A stretch of 64,000 nt of DNA from Leptodactylus fallax (taxonomy: Eukaryota > Chordata > Amphibia > Anura > Leptodactylidae): assembly GCA_947044405.1 (NCBI GenBank), contig CAMRHE010000012.1:8614001-8678000 (forward strand). Reading direction: 5' to 3'. A program made the position numbers and the translations under genes. The first letter of the stretch is position 1. Every line of letters starts with the position of its first letter. Shown here piece after piece: positions 12,801 through 21,837 of the stretch. A model generated the notes under the pieces. The model had not been told where the DNA came from, did no database searches, and saw nothing but the letters and a program-made list of their open reading frames with translations.

Positions 12801-13106
12801 ATAGTATCCCGATCTTAGGTCCAGCACTGTGAACCAACAGTTTCCATTCAGAGCTTCCAGAGCTTCTTCAATTCTCGGCAGTGTATACTGATCAGGTAAG
12901 GTTCTCCGGTTCAGAGTTCTGTAATCCACACATAGGCGAATTGCTCCAGATTTTTTTCTTACCACCACAATAGGTGAGGCATAGGGGCTCTTACTGTCCA
13001 CAATGATCCCCTGACCTTTCATTTGCTGTAGAGTCTGTCTTAACTCATCAACATCCTTTGGAGCAACTCTCCGTGGTCGCTCCCGGAAGGGAGTAGAATC
13101 GGTCAA
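9846..13106 (-). CDS. pol: Gypsy pol: reverse transcriptase, RNase H, integrase
   Basis: A 1,086-codon uninterrupted frame. The reverse transcriptase occupies roughly residues 20-250, with the YLDD catalytic box at 158-161. RNase H follows, with candidate catalytic D322, E363, D389 and the distal ADALSR motif near 431-436. The integrase has a zinc-binding HHCC region (H595/H597 and C627/C630) and a DDE core at D658, D717 (HSDQG) and E753 (PERFN). The C-terminal ~330 residues contain the chromodomain-like region and a proline-rich tail. Domain order RT-RH-IN is standard for Ty3/gypsy. The first codon of the open frame is TTG, and the conserved sequence extends a few codons upstream to 13127, so this product is probably made by a -1 shift from gag and not from its own start. 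Confidence 0.95.
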   Translation of the reverse strand: MTDSTPFRERPRRVAPKDVDELRQTLQQMKGQGIIVDSKSPYASPIVVVRKKSGAIRLCVDYRTLNRRTLPDQYTLPRIEEALEALNGNCWFTVLDLRSGYYQVPMAPEDQEKTAFICPLGFFQFTRMPQGTKGAPATFQRLMERVLGDLVPRECLVYLDDIIVFGKTLEEHEERLMRVLHRLKEEGLKLSADKCKFCRSSVTYVGHIVSAEGVATDPGKIEAVVNWPRPQNITELQSFLGFCGFYRRFVEGYSKIARALLDLLKSDAGDPGKKKGSSKSLFGDRWTADCEEAFKLLKKKLTEAPVLAYADAHKPYVLHVDASFEGLGGVLHQEYPAGLRPIAFISRSLSPSEKNYPVHKLEFLALKWAIVDKLHDYLYGATFEVRTDNNPLTYVLSTAKLDATGHRWLAALSNYQFTLKYKSGPKNIGADALSRRPGLPSPEVVDEWEEVPSPGVGALCAMAAVVEDRVAFSETRLIDSIGGGPEAVPDMFAYPAALGSFESCSISSKRMIWSQKTDPLIGPLYQAVSSQDREMLKTSLPSECSQLLRDWEKFEIDNGLLYRVVLYHDHPGRRQLVIPSCFQKMIFRSLHDYHGHLGPEKTYGLIQDRFYWPKMRDTVTRLCRCCRRCLQRKTVPVRAAFMGHLKSSGPMDLVCIDFLCIDNDSRGFGNVLVVTDHFTRYAQAFPTKDQKAVTVARVLWEKYFIHYGLPHRLHSDQGRDFESNLIKELLQLLNIRKSRTTPYHPEGDALPERFNRTLLDMLGTLRIEDKRSWSRKVEAMVHAYNSTRHESTGYSPYFLMFGREPRLPIDILLGVSTDGISHRDHYRYVARLKEMLKSAYQLAEENAAKVNEGNKRRFDLRVRYRELNPGDHVLLRNLGASAKHKLADRWRSELFTVVDRLPGIPVYKIKGRDGRIRTWHRNHLLPVPQIDGMDISNDGSACDSPQSLADIPPDLPETPESDWTVAPEVPRSPVSSPSGRPMNPQTPEFVPRSVSTDEQGSSSPTPPAPSPPMADNPSLGPGHASLPQREVRRGERIRHPPPILTYDSLGDPRFTTQPHLYHAWVGAVSTLVNMLPIFAPAGMYTY

Positions 13107-13127
13107 TCGGAAAGTGTGTTGAGCACT
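13103..13127 (-). other. Gag/pol overlap, probable -1 frameshift window
   Basis: Gag ends with TGA at 13105-13103, while the pol frame is open from just after a TAA at 13130-13128. The two frames therefore overlap by about 25 bases, with pol in the -1 frame. Pol-like residues (AQHTFRLTDSTPFRER) begin before the gag stop, which supports a fused product. I do not see a classical X-XXY-YYZ heptamer, so the exact mechanism is unresolved. Confidence 0.6.
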
Positions 13128-15082
13128 TTAGCACAACCTACATCCATATCATCCATGGAGAACACTTCCGATAATTCAGACAACTTCTGTGTCAGTCGCT
13201 GATTCCAGGCCTCTGGTAAATGTGGATCACTCAAGTCAAGATTGAGATTAGGGATTGCATCTCGGATTTGAATCCTGCACACTTCAGCGTATGGATTTAC
13301 TCCAAGCACAGGGTAGCAGTGGGCCACATTCTGGTATGGTCCAATTACAATCGGATGCGGTGAACAGTTCCTCACTGTCACACAGGTAGATAACTCCACT
13401 TTATTTCTCCAGTCCTTTCTCTCTGGGATCACCATCCAGCCATTCTGGTTAATCATTTCTTCAGGGGTTTCCATAAGGACATAACTCCCCCCTTCAAGCA
13501 AATCGGGAGCAATGCTGGAGGCTACTCTCAGAATTCTCTCCCCGCCGGCAGGAACTTCCACCGTTCTCTCACCGATATGATATACCATTCCATGTCGATA
13601 GCCAGTAGACAGGGCATCACAGAGTTCTCTAAGATCAGAAGATATATTCACCGGCTGAGCTGCAGGGTTCCAATCTCTTCCAAGAAACTTCTGAAAAGCA
13701 TAATGCACTGCGGGACAATTAGTGCCAAGTATCACAGGAGCTGCACAAGAATCCCCTGTATCAGGACAGACAAGAGCCGTAATCTTCATGGGAGCGACAC
13801 TCTGATCTTCTAATTCAGGGACAGCTATAACTACTTGTAGGCTGCCATCTACAGGATATGATCCTGAATTAAGCCCCCACAATTTCATTTGTCCTGTAGA
13901 CTGAAGAGGTATATCCCTCAGATACTTTTGGTAGAACGAGCGATAAATCAGGGTCACTTGAGATCCTGTATCAAACAGGGCAGGAGCGGCATGACCATTG
14001 ACAGTGACTTTGACAACGGAACTGGAGCCCGCGATAGCGCCTCTGGTATTTACTCGGCCCGCCTTCCTTCGGTGTCTTTGATTCTGAATAGAGAAGACAG
14101 CACTGTGTCTCAATCCCTCACTGTCCTCCGTACACTGTCTGGCACTATGGCCCGTCTGACCACATTTATAACAGGTTCTAGCATCCTTCCTCCATTGAGT
14201 GGCAGTGGGTGGAGTGGCGGACTGTCTAAGTTCTGACCGCTCCGCTGGTTTGTCCTTGTTTGAATTAGGAACAACATCTTCTTTAGAGATGCTTTTCGCT
14301 TTCTTAGGGGTACTAAAACTAATGTCAGCTTCTTGTTTCTTCACTAACTTCATTAAGTCAGGAAATGGAAGGACTCTATCAGATAGTAAGACCTTGAGTA
14401 CTTGAGCAAGAGGATGATGAGGTTGTAACCCTCTCACCAACTGACTGGTTCTCATAGCGTCTACCTCTGAAGTAGATATAGCTGCGTGGTACACCAGACG
14501 TGAAAGAAGTAGCTGTAAACGGTTAATAAAAGTAGAGACATTTTCCCCTTCTTTTTGACGAACCATTCGGTAATCAGCAACCATCTGGGCAAGGTCATAG
14601 TATGGCTCAAAGTGATCAGACAGTACTTGTATATAGTCCAATGCACTCACTCCTTCATGAGAGTCTCTGTACAAGCGGATCAATTCTGCAGCAGGAGACC
14701 GCAAACTTTCACTGATACGCTGCCGCTTGCCTTCTTCAGAGCAAGACCATTCCTTCAGGCATTGGAGAGTATGTTCTTTCCATATCTCAAAGTTTTCCTC
14801 CCCTTGTGGTACTGGGACATTACCAGAGAATACTTTTAGTTTCTTGTAGTGAGTGGCCTGCAGGCCCTGAGCTAACATTTCAGTCAGCCTGGCTAAAGTG
14901 CTAATAGCACTGTCACTAGAGGAACTGCTAGCGACGGCCATACTGGGGGGGTAACTGGCTGAGCGGGGTTCTTCCTTTACCTGAACCAGGGGAGGAACAG
15001 GAGGTCGGTAATCCCATGTAGTAGCTAGTGGGAGGTTCCCCTCTGAGCTATATCGCTTCTCCATATCAATGACTATTCCCAC
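13103..15082 (-). CDS. gag: Gypsy gag-protease with PNMA-like capsid
   Basis: A 659-residue open frame starting at the first ATG 26 bases after the primer-binding region. Residues about 82-250 (FSGNVPVPQGEENFEIW, then LRSPAAELIRLYR and FINRLQLLLSRLV) have the pattern of the capsid fold shared by gypsy gag and the vertebrate PNMA proteins. One zinc knuckle, CYKCGQTGHSARQC, sits at 304-317 and would bind RNA. The aspartic protease active site ALFDTGS is at 368-374. Protease is therefore encoded in the gag frame and pol follows in -1. The frame is intact. PNMA kinship is from family knowledge and needs a profile search. Confidence 0.9.
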   Translation of the reverse strand: MGIVIDMEKRYSSEGNLPLATTWDYRPPVPPLVQVKEEPRSASYPPSMAVASSSSSDSAISTLARLTEMLAQGLQATHYKKLKVFSGNVPVPQGEENFEIWKEHTLQCLKEWSCSEEGKRQRISESLRSPAAELIRLYRDSHEGVSALDYIQVLSDHFEPYYDLAQMVADYRMVRQKEGENVSTFINRLQLLLSRLVYHAAISTSEVDAMRTSQLVRGLQPHHPLAQVLKVLLSDRVLPFPDLMKLVKKQEADISFSTPKKAKSISKEDVVPNSNKDKPAERSELRQSATPPTATQWRKDARTCYKCGQTGHSARQCTEDSEGLRHSAVFSIQNQRHRRKAGRVNTRGAIAGSSSVVKVTVNGHAAPALFDTGSQVTLIYRSFYQKYLRDIPLQSTGQMKLWGLNSGSYPVDGSLQVVIAVPELEDQSVAPMKITALVCPDTGDSCAAPVILGTNCPAVHYAFQKFLGRDWNPAAQPVNISSDLRELCDALSTGYRHGMVYHIGERTVEVPAGGERILRVASSIAPDLLEGGSYVLMETPEEMINQNGWMVIPERKDWRNKVELSTCVTVRNCSPHPIVIGPYQNVAHCYPVLGVNPYAEVCRIQIRDAIPNLNLDLSDPHLPEAWNQRLTQKLSELSEVFSMDDMDVGCAKVLNTLSD

Positions 15083-15089
15083 TTCTAAA

Positions 15090-15106
15090 TCTCAGCAGTG
15101 CCTCCA
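15090..15106 (-). promoter_or_regulatory. Primer-binding site of the gypsy element
   Basis: Two bases after the 5' LTR (minus strand) comes TGGAGGCACTGCTGAGA, which starts with the TGG expected to pair with a tRNA CCA end. The two other LTR elements here have the same two-base spacer and TGG. The tRNA species is not assigned. Confidence 0.7.
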
Positions 15107-15108
15107 AA

Positions 15109-16112
15109 TGTAGCCCTATTTGGGGGGGGTATGAGTATTATCCCTCCCGCAACAGACTCTGGCGCTGACCTGTGTGTATAATGGGACCTGAAGCCTTCGC
15201 TGAAGGGAAGAGTGGGAACATATATGAAATATATCAGTGCCTCCACCCAGGATAGAGCCTCTGTATTACAGGGAGGATCTCTTCCTGGGACTTACCCATG
15301 AGGTACAGTTAGTAGCCTTAACAAGGATCACTGTACTAATCTCACAGTCTGAAGAATACATACAGATACCACATAAGGTTATAACAGTAGCTTTATAAGA
15401 ATCAACAGGGTAATAATACATACATAAAATATACTCAGAACACAGCAATACTACAACAACCAGCAAGTCCTCAACCGTCTTAGGTTATATACCCGGGTAT
15501 ATATATAGATATATAGCAAGAGTCCAGTGCACAATACCTCCAGGCAACAGAAGAGATGCAGGGGCCCCTGTGGATGACTGTGGATCCTCGGATTCTTCCA
15601 GGAGATGACAGACAGCCGATCAGGAGATGATGATGATGGTGAGATTCTTCACAGGCAGCAAACAGGGCGACGGTGACGGCAGTAGATGCAGGCCTGACTA
15701 CCCTAACACTGAGTCCTTAACCTGCCAGCTAAACTACTAGTGCCACCGGGCCTCTAACTAGCTAGTTGGCCTTCGGAAGCCTAACCTATCACTGCCCTGA
15801 ACTGTATATATATATGGATCCCTAACTACGGTTACTAGCTAGGTCCTGTGAGTATATAGGGGGTAACACATACCTAACTATATACTGTGAAGTAAAGAGG
15901 AACAAGTGGCTCTTAGACTCCCCCAGACATAACATGTCTGTCTCAGCAGCTCTGCTCACATCTCTCTCCCCAGCAGCTCTGCCTCACATGTGTCTGACTC
16001 ACTGTATTTACAAAACAAAACTTGCACTAAATGCCTGGGGTCTCTGAAGCCAAACTGCAGGGGCAAAGAAGCCAGATACATTATATACTAGTAGAAATGG
16101 CAGTTCCCTACA
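15109..16112 (-). repeat. 5' LTR of the gypsy element
   Basis: A 1,004-bp LTR, the promoter-bearing copy for the minus-strand element, bounded by TGTAGC and CTACA as drawn on the plus strand. It is almost identical to 8722-9726, which dates the insertion as recent. Confidence 0.95.
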
Positions 16113-16496
16113 TTATCAAAGTGGTCAGTGAAGTTGAAAGATTTGGGGGCAAAATAGGGAGAAAAGTTGTTTTTTTGTTTGCGTGGGTAAGTTGTATTTA
16201 CCTTTCACACTGCTGGTCTGGGCTCCTATACAGAAACCCGTTGCCGCGCACAGTGTCAGTACGTCAGTGATGTTTGCAGCAACAAGCTGCAACTGGATTG
16301 GTTCCAATGGCTGCCCATCAGAATCTCCCTACCCCCTCCCTAGAGTGAATTCTTGATAGTGACGGTTACGGGTGCTGCAGTGATATCTCAGATACTTGAA
16401 AGAGATACAGCTTTAGTAACCACAACTGCAGTTATCAAGAACACGGTGAATGAGCAGCACAGCGCCCGGCATGTAAACAATACTGGGACAGTGTAA

Positions 16497-16925
16497 TATG
16501 CTCCACAGTGGCCCCCACACAGCATTATATGCTCCACAGTGGCCCCAACACAGCATTATATGCTCCACAGTGGCCCCCACACAGCATTATATGCTCCGCA
16601 GTGGCCCCAACACAGCATTATATGCTCCACAGTGGCCCCAACACAGCATTATATGCTCCGCGGTGGCCCCACACAGTATTATATGCCCACAATGGCCTGA
16701 CAGAGTAATATATGCCCACAGTGGCCCCACACAGCATTATATGCTCCGCAGTGGCCCCAACACAGCATTATATGCTCCGCAGGGGCCCCAACACAGCATG
16801 ATATGCTCCACGGTGGCCCCACACAGTATTATATGCCCACAATGGCCTGACAGAGTAATATATGCCCACAGTGGCCCCCACACAGTAATATATGCCCACA
16901 GTGGCCCCCACACACTATTAGATGC
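16497..16925. repeat. 31-bp minisatellite inside hAT copy 1
   Basis: About 14 units of 31 bp, pattern ATGCTCCACAGTGGCCCCAA plus CACAGCATTAT. In reverse complement this is the same unit as the array at 32475-33125 in hAT copy 2. Because 31 is not a multiple of three, the array makes long frames with a 31-residue period (for example 16498-17190), which are artefacts. Confidence 0.95.
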
Positions 16926-17824
16926 TCCACAGTGCTCCCACCCCAGAGCCAGTGCTATTATTATACTCTGGGATCTCCTCAGACCCCAGAATATAATAAG
17001 TAATGGCCCAGGAGAAGTGATTAAAAATAACACACACTTATTCTCACCTTGTCTTACCTCTCCGGGGCATCCTCGCTCCGTACTGCAGTCTTTCCCTTCT
17101 TCCTTGGTCCCCTGGTCTCCACGTCCCGTGCCCCAGATGTCACCGCTGGGGCCTGTGATTGCACCTCAGCGGTCACGTAGAGCGCGATGACGTCATTACG
17201 CTGGCGCGCCCCATGTCACCGCTGAGGTCTAATCACAGGCCCCTGCAGTGAGGCCTGAAAAGCGCCCGGAGATGATGCTGAGCCCAGGACAGCCAGGTGA
17301 GTATTTTTTTTTTTGTCACTTTCCCTGGGCTGGCATCTAATGGCACGGCCCCTTTCCATTAACAATAGGTATAGCGGTCGGGAAACCAGGCTTTCCCCGA
17401 CCACTATCATGGTAGTCCGGGGCCCCGGTCATTTCCAGCGGGCCCCGTACCCCTCCAGTCGCAGTCGTAGCCCTTGCGACCACGATCGTTACGCCACTGT
17501 CCATTGGTCAGGGGCCCAATCAGGATGGTCAGGGGCTGGATCGGGCCTCTGACCGTCCCGATCAGACCTCTGACCGTCCCGATCAGACCCCTGACCTTTG
17601 CATTGGCAAAATGAGTACTAATAGTGGGGGCTCGGGGCCCGCCAGGGGATTCACCGGTTCCCCGGTTGGCCAGTCCGACCCTGCCAACTCCAACTCCACA
17701 GCCCTGATGGCCAAAGGCTGTAATAGACTGTAGCCAATTCACTGGGGTCTATGGGATACTCCCAGCATGCTCCATTCATTTTTATGGGAGTTCCAAGAAC
17801 AGCAGCGCAAGTATGCACGTTAAG

Positions 17825-18483
17825 CAGGGCCGGCTCCAAGTCTGTGTGGGCCCCTTTGCGGCACAACGCATGCGGCAGCAGTGTTTTCCTCTAAAAGGTG
17901 CTGAAACAACAAACACCTGAAATTGGGTGTAATGTTGTAGCTCTGCCATAAGTTTCAACCTTTGCATTGCAAAGATTGAAAACCGTCAGTGAAATCTGCA
18001 ACTGTAATTGCCCTCTCGTGTATAATGGCCCCATATGCCCCATGAAGTATAATAGTCTCCTTATGCCCTCTATGCAGGACAGTGGCTCACTTTATTCCAC
18101 CATATAATGCCCCCTTAAATTCCCATACAGCACAGTGGCTCCTTGTGCCCCCATACAGTAAAATGCCTCCTTATATCACCCAACCCTTTTCAGGGAGTGA
18201 GCAGTAACTGCAGATTTCACAATCACTTACTGCTTGTAGCTCCTTGCCCGTTCCCTGCTCCAGGACACTTACAGTAACCCTGTCAGTACTGGAGCAGGGA
18301 AGGGACGGAGGAGCTACAAGCAGTAAGTGAAAGTGAAATCTGGACTTACTGCTCGGCTATGTCAGTTGAATGAGTGCTTCCATCTGTATTGATGGAAGCG
18401 ACCATTGCAGAAACCAAGTGGGCCCCCAGGCTCTCTGGGCCCTGGCACCTGCCCGAGTTTGCCGGGTGCTGGCTTCAGCTCTG
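17825..18483. mobile_element. Possible decayed hAT-type MITE
   Basis: The left end CAGGGCCGGCTCCAAG and the right end GGCTTCAGCTCTG are weakly inverted. Both are next to GGGCCC-rich sequence, as in other hAT short elements. The interior near 18010-18180 has degenerate repeats around CAGTGGCTCC that recall the 31-bp arrays. Flanking 8-mers match only partly (ACGTTAAG against ATGAATAG), so this is tentative. Confidence 0.4.
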
Positions 18484-18788
18484 ATGAATAGTTGTAGTTT
18501 CACAATAGGTGTAGCACCGAAGGTTGCCTACTGCTGCTCTAATCTATACTCTTTGCATGAAGGAGGAGTAAATAAACCGTGATATCATATATTAGTCGTA
18601 ATGGATACAATGATGGGTCAGTGCTGTTATCTGTAGAGGTATTCTATTGTAACCCTGCCTGTGATGCAAATGACTTCTGCAAAATAAACTACTGCTGAAT
18701 TAGCATTGTCATTCTGTCATAAAAGTGTCATTCTATTATTAAACTTAGTGAGTAAAAATTGCAGGATTTAGTACTTTTAAAAATTAAA

Positions 18789-18789
<1 letters not shown>

Positions 18790-18831
<42 letters not shown>
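18790..18831. repeat. TA dinucleotide microsatellite
   Basis: About 20 TA repeats directly left of the outer Tc1 element. Tc1 elements target TA, so the location is natural. Confidence 0.95.
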
Positions 18832-18833
<2 letters not shown>

Positions 18834-19074
18834 CATACAAACAGTGGGGAAAAAAAGTATTTAGTCAGCTACCAATTGTGCAAGTTGTCCCACTTAAAAA
18901 GATGAGAGAGGCCTGTAATTAACATCATAGGTAGACCTCAACTATGAGAGACAAAATGAGAAAACAAATCCAGAAAATCACATTGTTTGATTTTTAAAGA
19001 ATTTATTTGCAAATTATGGTGGAAAATAAGTATTTGGTCAATAACAAAAGTTCATCGCAATACTTTGTTATATA

Positions 19075-20699
19075 CAGTGCCTTGCGAAAGTATTCGGCTT
19101 TTCAACTTTTTGCCACATTTCAGGCTTCAAACATAAAGATATTAAATTTTAATTTTTTGGTGAAGAATCAACAAGTGGGACACAATTGTGAAGTGGAACG
19201 AAATTTATTGGTTATTTTAAACTTTTGTAAAAAATAAGAAACTGAAAAGTGGGGCGTGCCAAATTATTCGGCCCGCTTAAGTTAATACTTTGTAGCGCCA
19301 CCTTTTGCTGCGATTACAGCTGCAAGTCGCTTGGGGTATGTCTCCATCAGTTTTGCACATCAAGAGACTGAAATTCTTGCCCATTCTTCCTTGGAAAACA
19401 GCTTGAGCTCAGTGAGGTTGGATGGAGAGCGTTTGTGAATAGCAGTTTTCAGCTCTTTCCACAGATTCTCGATTGGATTCAGGTCTGCACTTTGACTTGG
19501 CCATTCTAACACCTGGATACGTTTATTTGTGAACCATTCCATTGTAGATTTTGCTTTATGTTTGGGATCATTGTCTTGTTGGAAGATAAATCTCCTTCCC
19601 AGTCTCAGGTCTTTTGCAGACTCCAACGGGTTTTCTTCCAGAATGGTCCTGTATTTGGCTCCATCCATCTCCATCAATTTTAACCATCTTCCCTGTCCCT
19701 GCTGAAGAAAAGCAAGCCCAAACCATGATGCTGCCACCACCATGTTTGACAGTGGGGATGGTGTGTTCAGGGAGATGAGCTGTGTTGCTTTTATGCCAAA
19801 CATATCGTTTTGCAATGTGGCCAAAAAGTTTGATTTTGGTTTCATCTGACCAGAGCACCTTCTTCCACATGTTTGGTGTGTCTCCCAGGTGGCTTGTGAC
19901 AAAGTTTAAACAAGACTTTTTATGGATATCTTTGAGAAATGGCTTTCTTCTTGCCACTCTTCCATAAAGGCCAGATTTGTGCAGTGTACGACTGATTGTT
20001 GTCCTATGGACAGACTCTCCCACCTCAGTTGTAGATCTCTGCAGTTCATCCAGAGTGATCATGGGCCTCTTGGCTGCATCTCTGATCAGTCTTCTCCTTG
20101 TTTGAGATGAAAGTTTAGAGGGACGGCCGGGTCTTGGTAGATTTGCAGTGGTCTGATACTCCTTCCATTTCAATACCGGGGTATGATCGCTTGCACAGTG
20201 CTCCTTGGGATGTTTAAAGTTTGGGAAATCTTTTTGTATCCAAATCCGGCTTTAAACTTCTCCACAACAGTATCACGGACCTGCCTGGTGTGTTCCTTGG
20301 TCTTCATGATGCTCTCTGCGCTTTAAACAGAACCCTGAGACTATCACAGAGCAGGTGCATTTATACGGAGACTTGATTACACACAGGTGGATTATATGTA
20401 TCATCATCAGTCATTTAGGACAACATTGGATCATTCAGAGATCCTCATTGAACTTCTGGAGTGAGTTTGCTGCACTGAAAGTAAAGGGGCCAAATAATAT
20501 TGCACGCCCCACTTTTCGGTTTTTTATTTTTTACAAAAGTTTAAAATAACCAATAAATTTCGTTCCACTTCACAATTGTGTCCCACTTGTTGTTGATTCT
20601 TCACCAAAAAATTTAAATTTTATATCTTTATGTTTGAAGCCTGAAATGTAGCAAAAGGTTGAAAAGTTCACGGGGGCTGAATACTTTCGCAAGGCACTG
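19075..20699 (-). mobile_element. Inner Tc1 transposon (same family as 61354-62974)
   Basis: A 1,625-bp element with ends CAGTGCCTTGCGAAAGTATT and its inverse, flanked by TA at 19073-19074 and 20700-20701. It inserted into the C-terminal end of the outer Tc1 transposase. The copy at 61354-62974 has the same length, ends and gene, in the opposite orientation. Confidence 0.93.
19360..20307 (-). pseudogene. Tc1 transposase pseudogene, DD34E (inner element)
   Basis: The start ATG is at 20307 and the frame begins MKTKEHTRQVRD. A short insertion near 20170-20180 relative to the 61743 copy shifts the frame. A second shift near 19680 separates the halves seen at 20173-19568 and 19902-19360. Recognisable parts are the two helix-turn-helix regions, [36 protein letters not shown] and the final Glu within DLNPIENLW. 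It would catalyse transposition if intact; it is not. Confidence 0.9.
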
Positions 20700-20701
20700 T
20701 A

Positions 20702-21475
20702 TCCTTTGTTGGCAATGACAGAGGTCAAACGTTTTCTGTAAGTCTTCACAAGGTTGGCACACACTGTTGCTGGTATGTTGGCCCATTTCTCCATGCAGAT
20801 CTCCTCTAGGGCAGTGATGTTTTGGGGCTGTCACTGGGCAACGTGGAATTTCAACTCCCTCCAAAGGTTTTCTATGGGGTTGAGATCTGGAGAATGGCTA
20901 GGACCTTGAAATGCTTCTTACAAGGCCACTCCTTTGTTGCCCTGGTGGTGTGCTTGGGATCATTGTCATGCTGAAAGACCCAGCCACGTTTCATCTTGAA
21001 TGCCCTTGCTGATGGAAGGAGGTTTGCATTCAAAATCTCACGATACATGGCACCATTCATTCTTTCATGTACACAGATCAGTCGTCCTGGTTCCTTTGCA
21101 GAGAAACAGCCCCAAAGCATGATGTTGCCACCCTCATGCTTCACAGTAGGTATGGTGTTCTTTGAATGCAACTCAGCATTCACTCTCCTACAAACACGAT
21201 GAGTTGTGTTTCTACCAAACAGTTCTACTTTGGTTTCATCTGACCATATGACATTCTCCCAGTACTCTTCTGGAACATACAAAATGCTCTCTAGCAAACT
21301 TCAGACGGGCCCGGATATGTACTGGCTTAAGCAGGGGGACACGTCTGGCACTGCAGGATGAGAGTCCATGGCGGCGTAGTGTGTTACTGCCTATTGCAGA
21401 TTCAGTCTTCCCAGCCTGGTGCAGGTCTACAATTTTGTTTCTGGTGTCCTTCCACAGCTCTTTGGTCTTCACCAT
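20702..21475 (-). pseudogene. Tc1 transposase pseudogene (outer element)
   Basis: The start ATG is at 21475 (MVKTKELWKDTRNKIVDLHQAGK). Frameshifts break it into 21475-21236 and 21297-20872. [12 protein letters not shown] block, a [13 protein letters not shown] block and [16 protein letters not shown] can be read. The C-terminus ([19 protein letters not shown] and onward) runs up to the insertion point of the inner element near 20702. Confidence 0.88.
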
Positions 21476-21837
21476 AGTGGAGTTTGGAGTGTGACTGTTT
21501 CAGGTTGTGGACAGGTGTCTTTTATACTGATAACAATTTCAAACAGGTGCCATTATTACAGGTAATGAGTGGAGGTCAGAGGAGCCTCTTAAAGAAGAAG
21601 TTACAGGTCTGTGAGAGCCAGAAATCTTGTTTGTTTGTAGGTGACCAAATACTTATTTTCCACCATAATTTGCAAATACATTCTTTAAAAATCAGACAAT
21701 GTGATTTTCTGGATTTGTTTTCTCATTTTGTCTCTCGTAGTTGAGATCTATCTATGATGTCAATTACAGGCCTCTCTCATCTTTTTAAGTGCACAATTGG
21801 TGGCTGACTAAATACTTTTTTCCCCCACTGTATATAT

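Larger units (their letters stand above)
8722..16112 (-). mobile_element. Ty3/gypsy LTR retrotransposon, apparently intact and young
   Basis: A 7.39 kb element is read on the minus strand: 5' LTR (16112-15109), primer-binding site, gag-protease, pol, polypurine tract, 3' LTR (9726-8722). A 4-bp duplication TTAT flanks it (8718-8721 and 16113-16116). By eye the two ~1.0 kb LTRs differ by two substitutions and one base in a G run, so insertion was recent. Both genes are free of internal stops. No envelope gene is present. It landed inside hAT copy 1, which is therefore older. Confidence 0.93.
6796..17683. mobile_element. Non-autonomous hAT-type element, copy 1 (split by gypsy element)
   Basis: The left end CAGTGTCGGACTGGG (6796) and the right end CCAGTCCGACCCTG (to 17683) are inverted repeats. 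They are flanked by the perfect 8-bp duplication CCAACTCC at 6788-6795 and 17684-17691, which is the hAT signature. Removing the gypsy insertion (8722-16112 plus its 4-bp duplication) leaves about 3.5 kb. No transposase is visible, so it would need one in trans. The interior holds a piggyBac-like MITE (7665-8075) and a 31-bp tandem array (16497-16925). The same sequence in reverse order forms copy 2 at 31765-34891. Confidence 0.85.
18842..21830 (-). mobile_element. Outer Tc1 transposon, interrupted by a second Tc1
   Basis: The terminal repeats are CAGTGGGGAAAAAAAGTAT on the left and TTTTTTCCCCCACTG on the right, followed by TA. A second Tc1 element (19075-20699) lies inside it at a TA. Without it the outer element is about 1.36 kb. 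The transposase is degraded. Confidence 0.9.

Noticed and set aside
16497..16925. CRISPR array
   Set aside because: Units are contiguous with no unique spacers, there are no cas genes, and the context is a vertebrate genome.
16498..17190. A 230-residue repetitive protein
   Set aside because: It is the 31-bp minisatellite read in frame; the repeat unit explains the 31-residue period and other frames are open as well.
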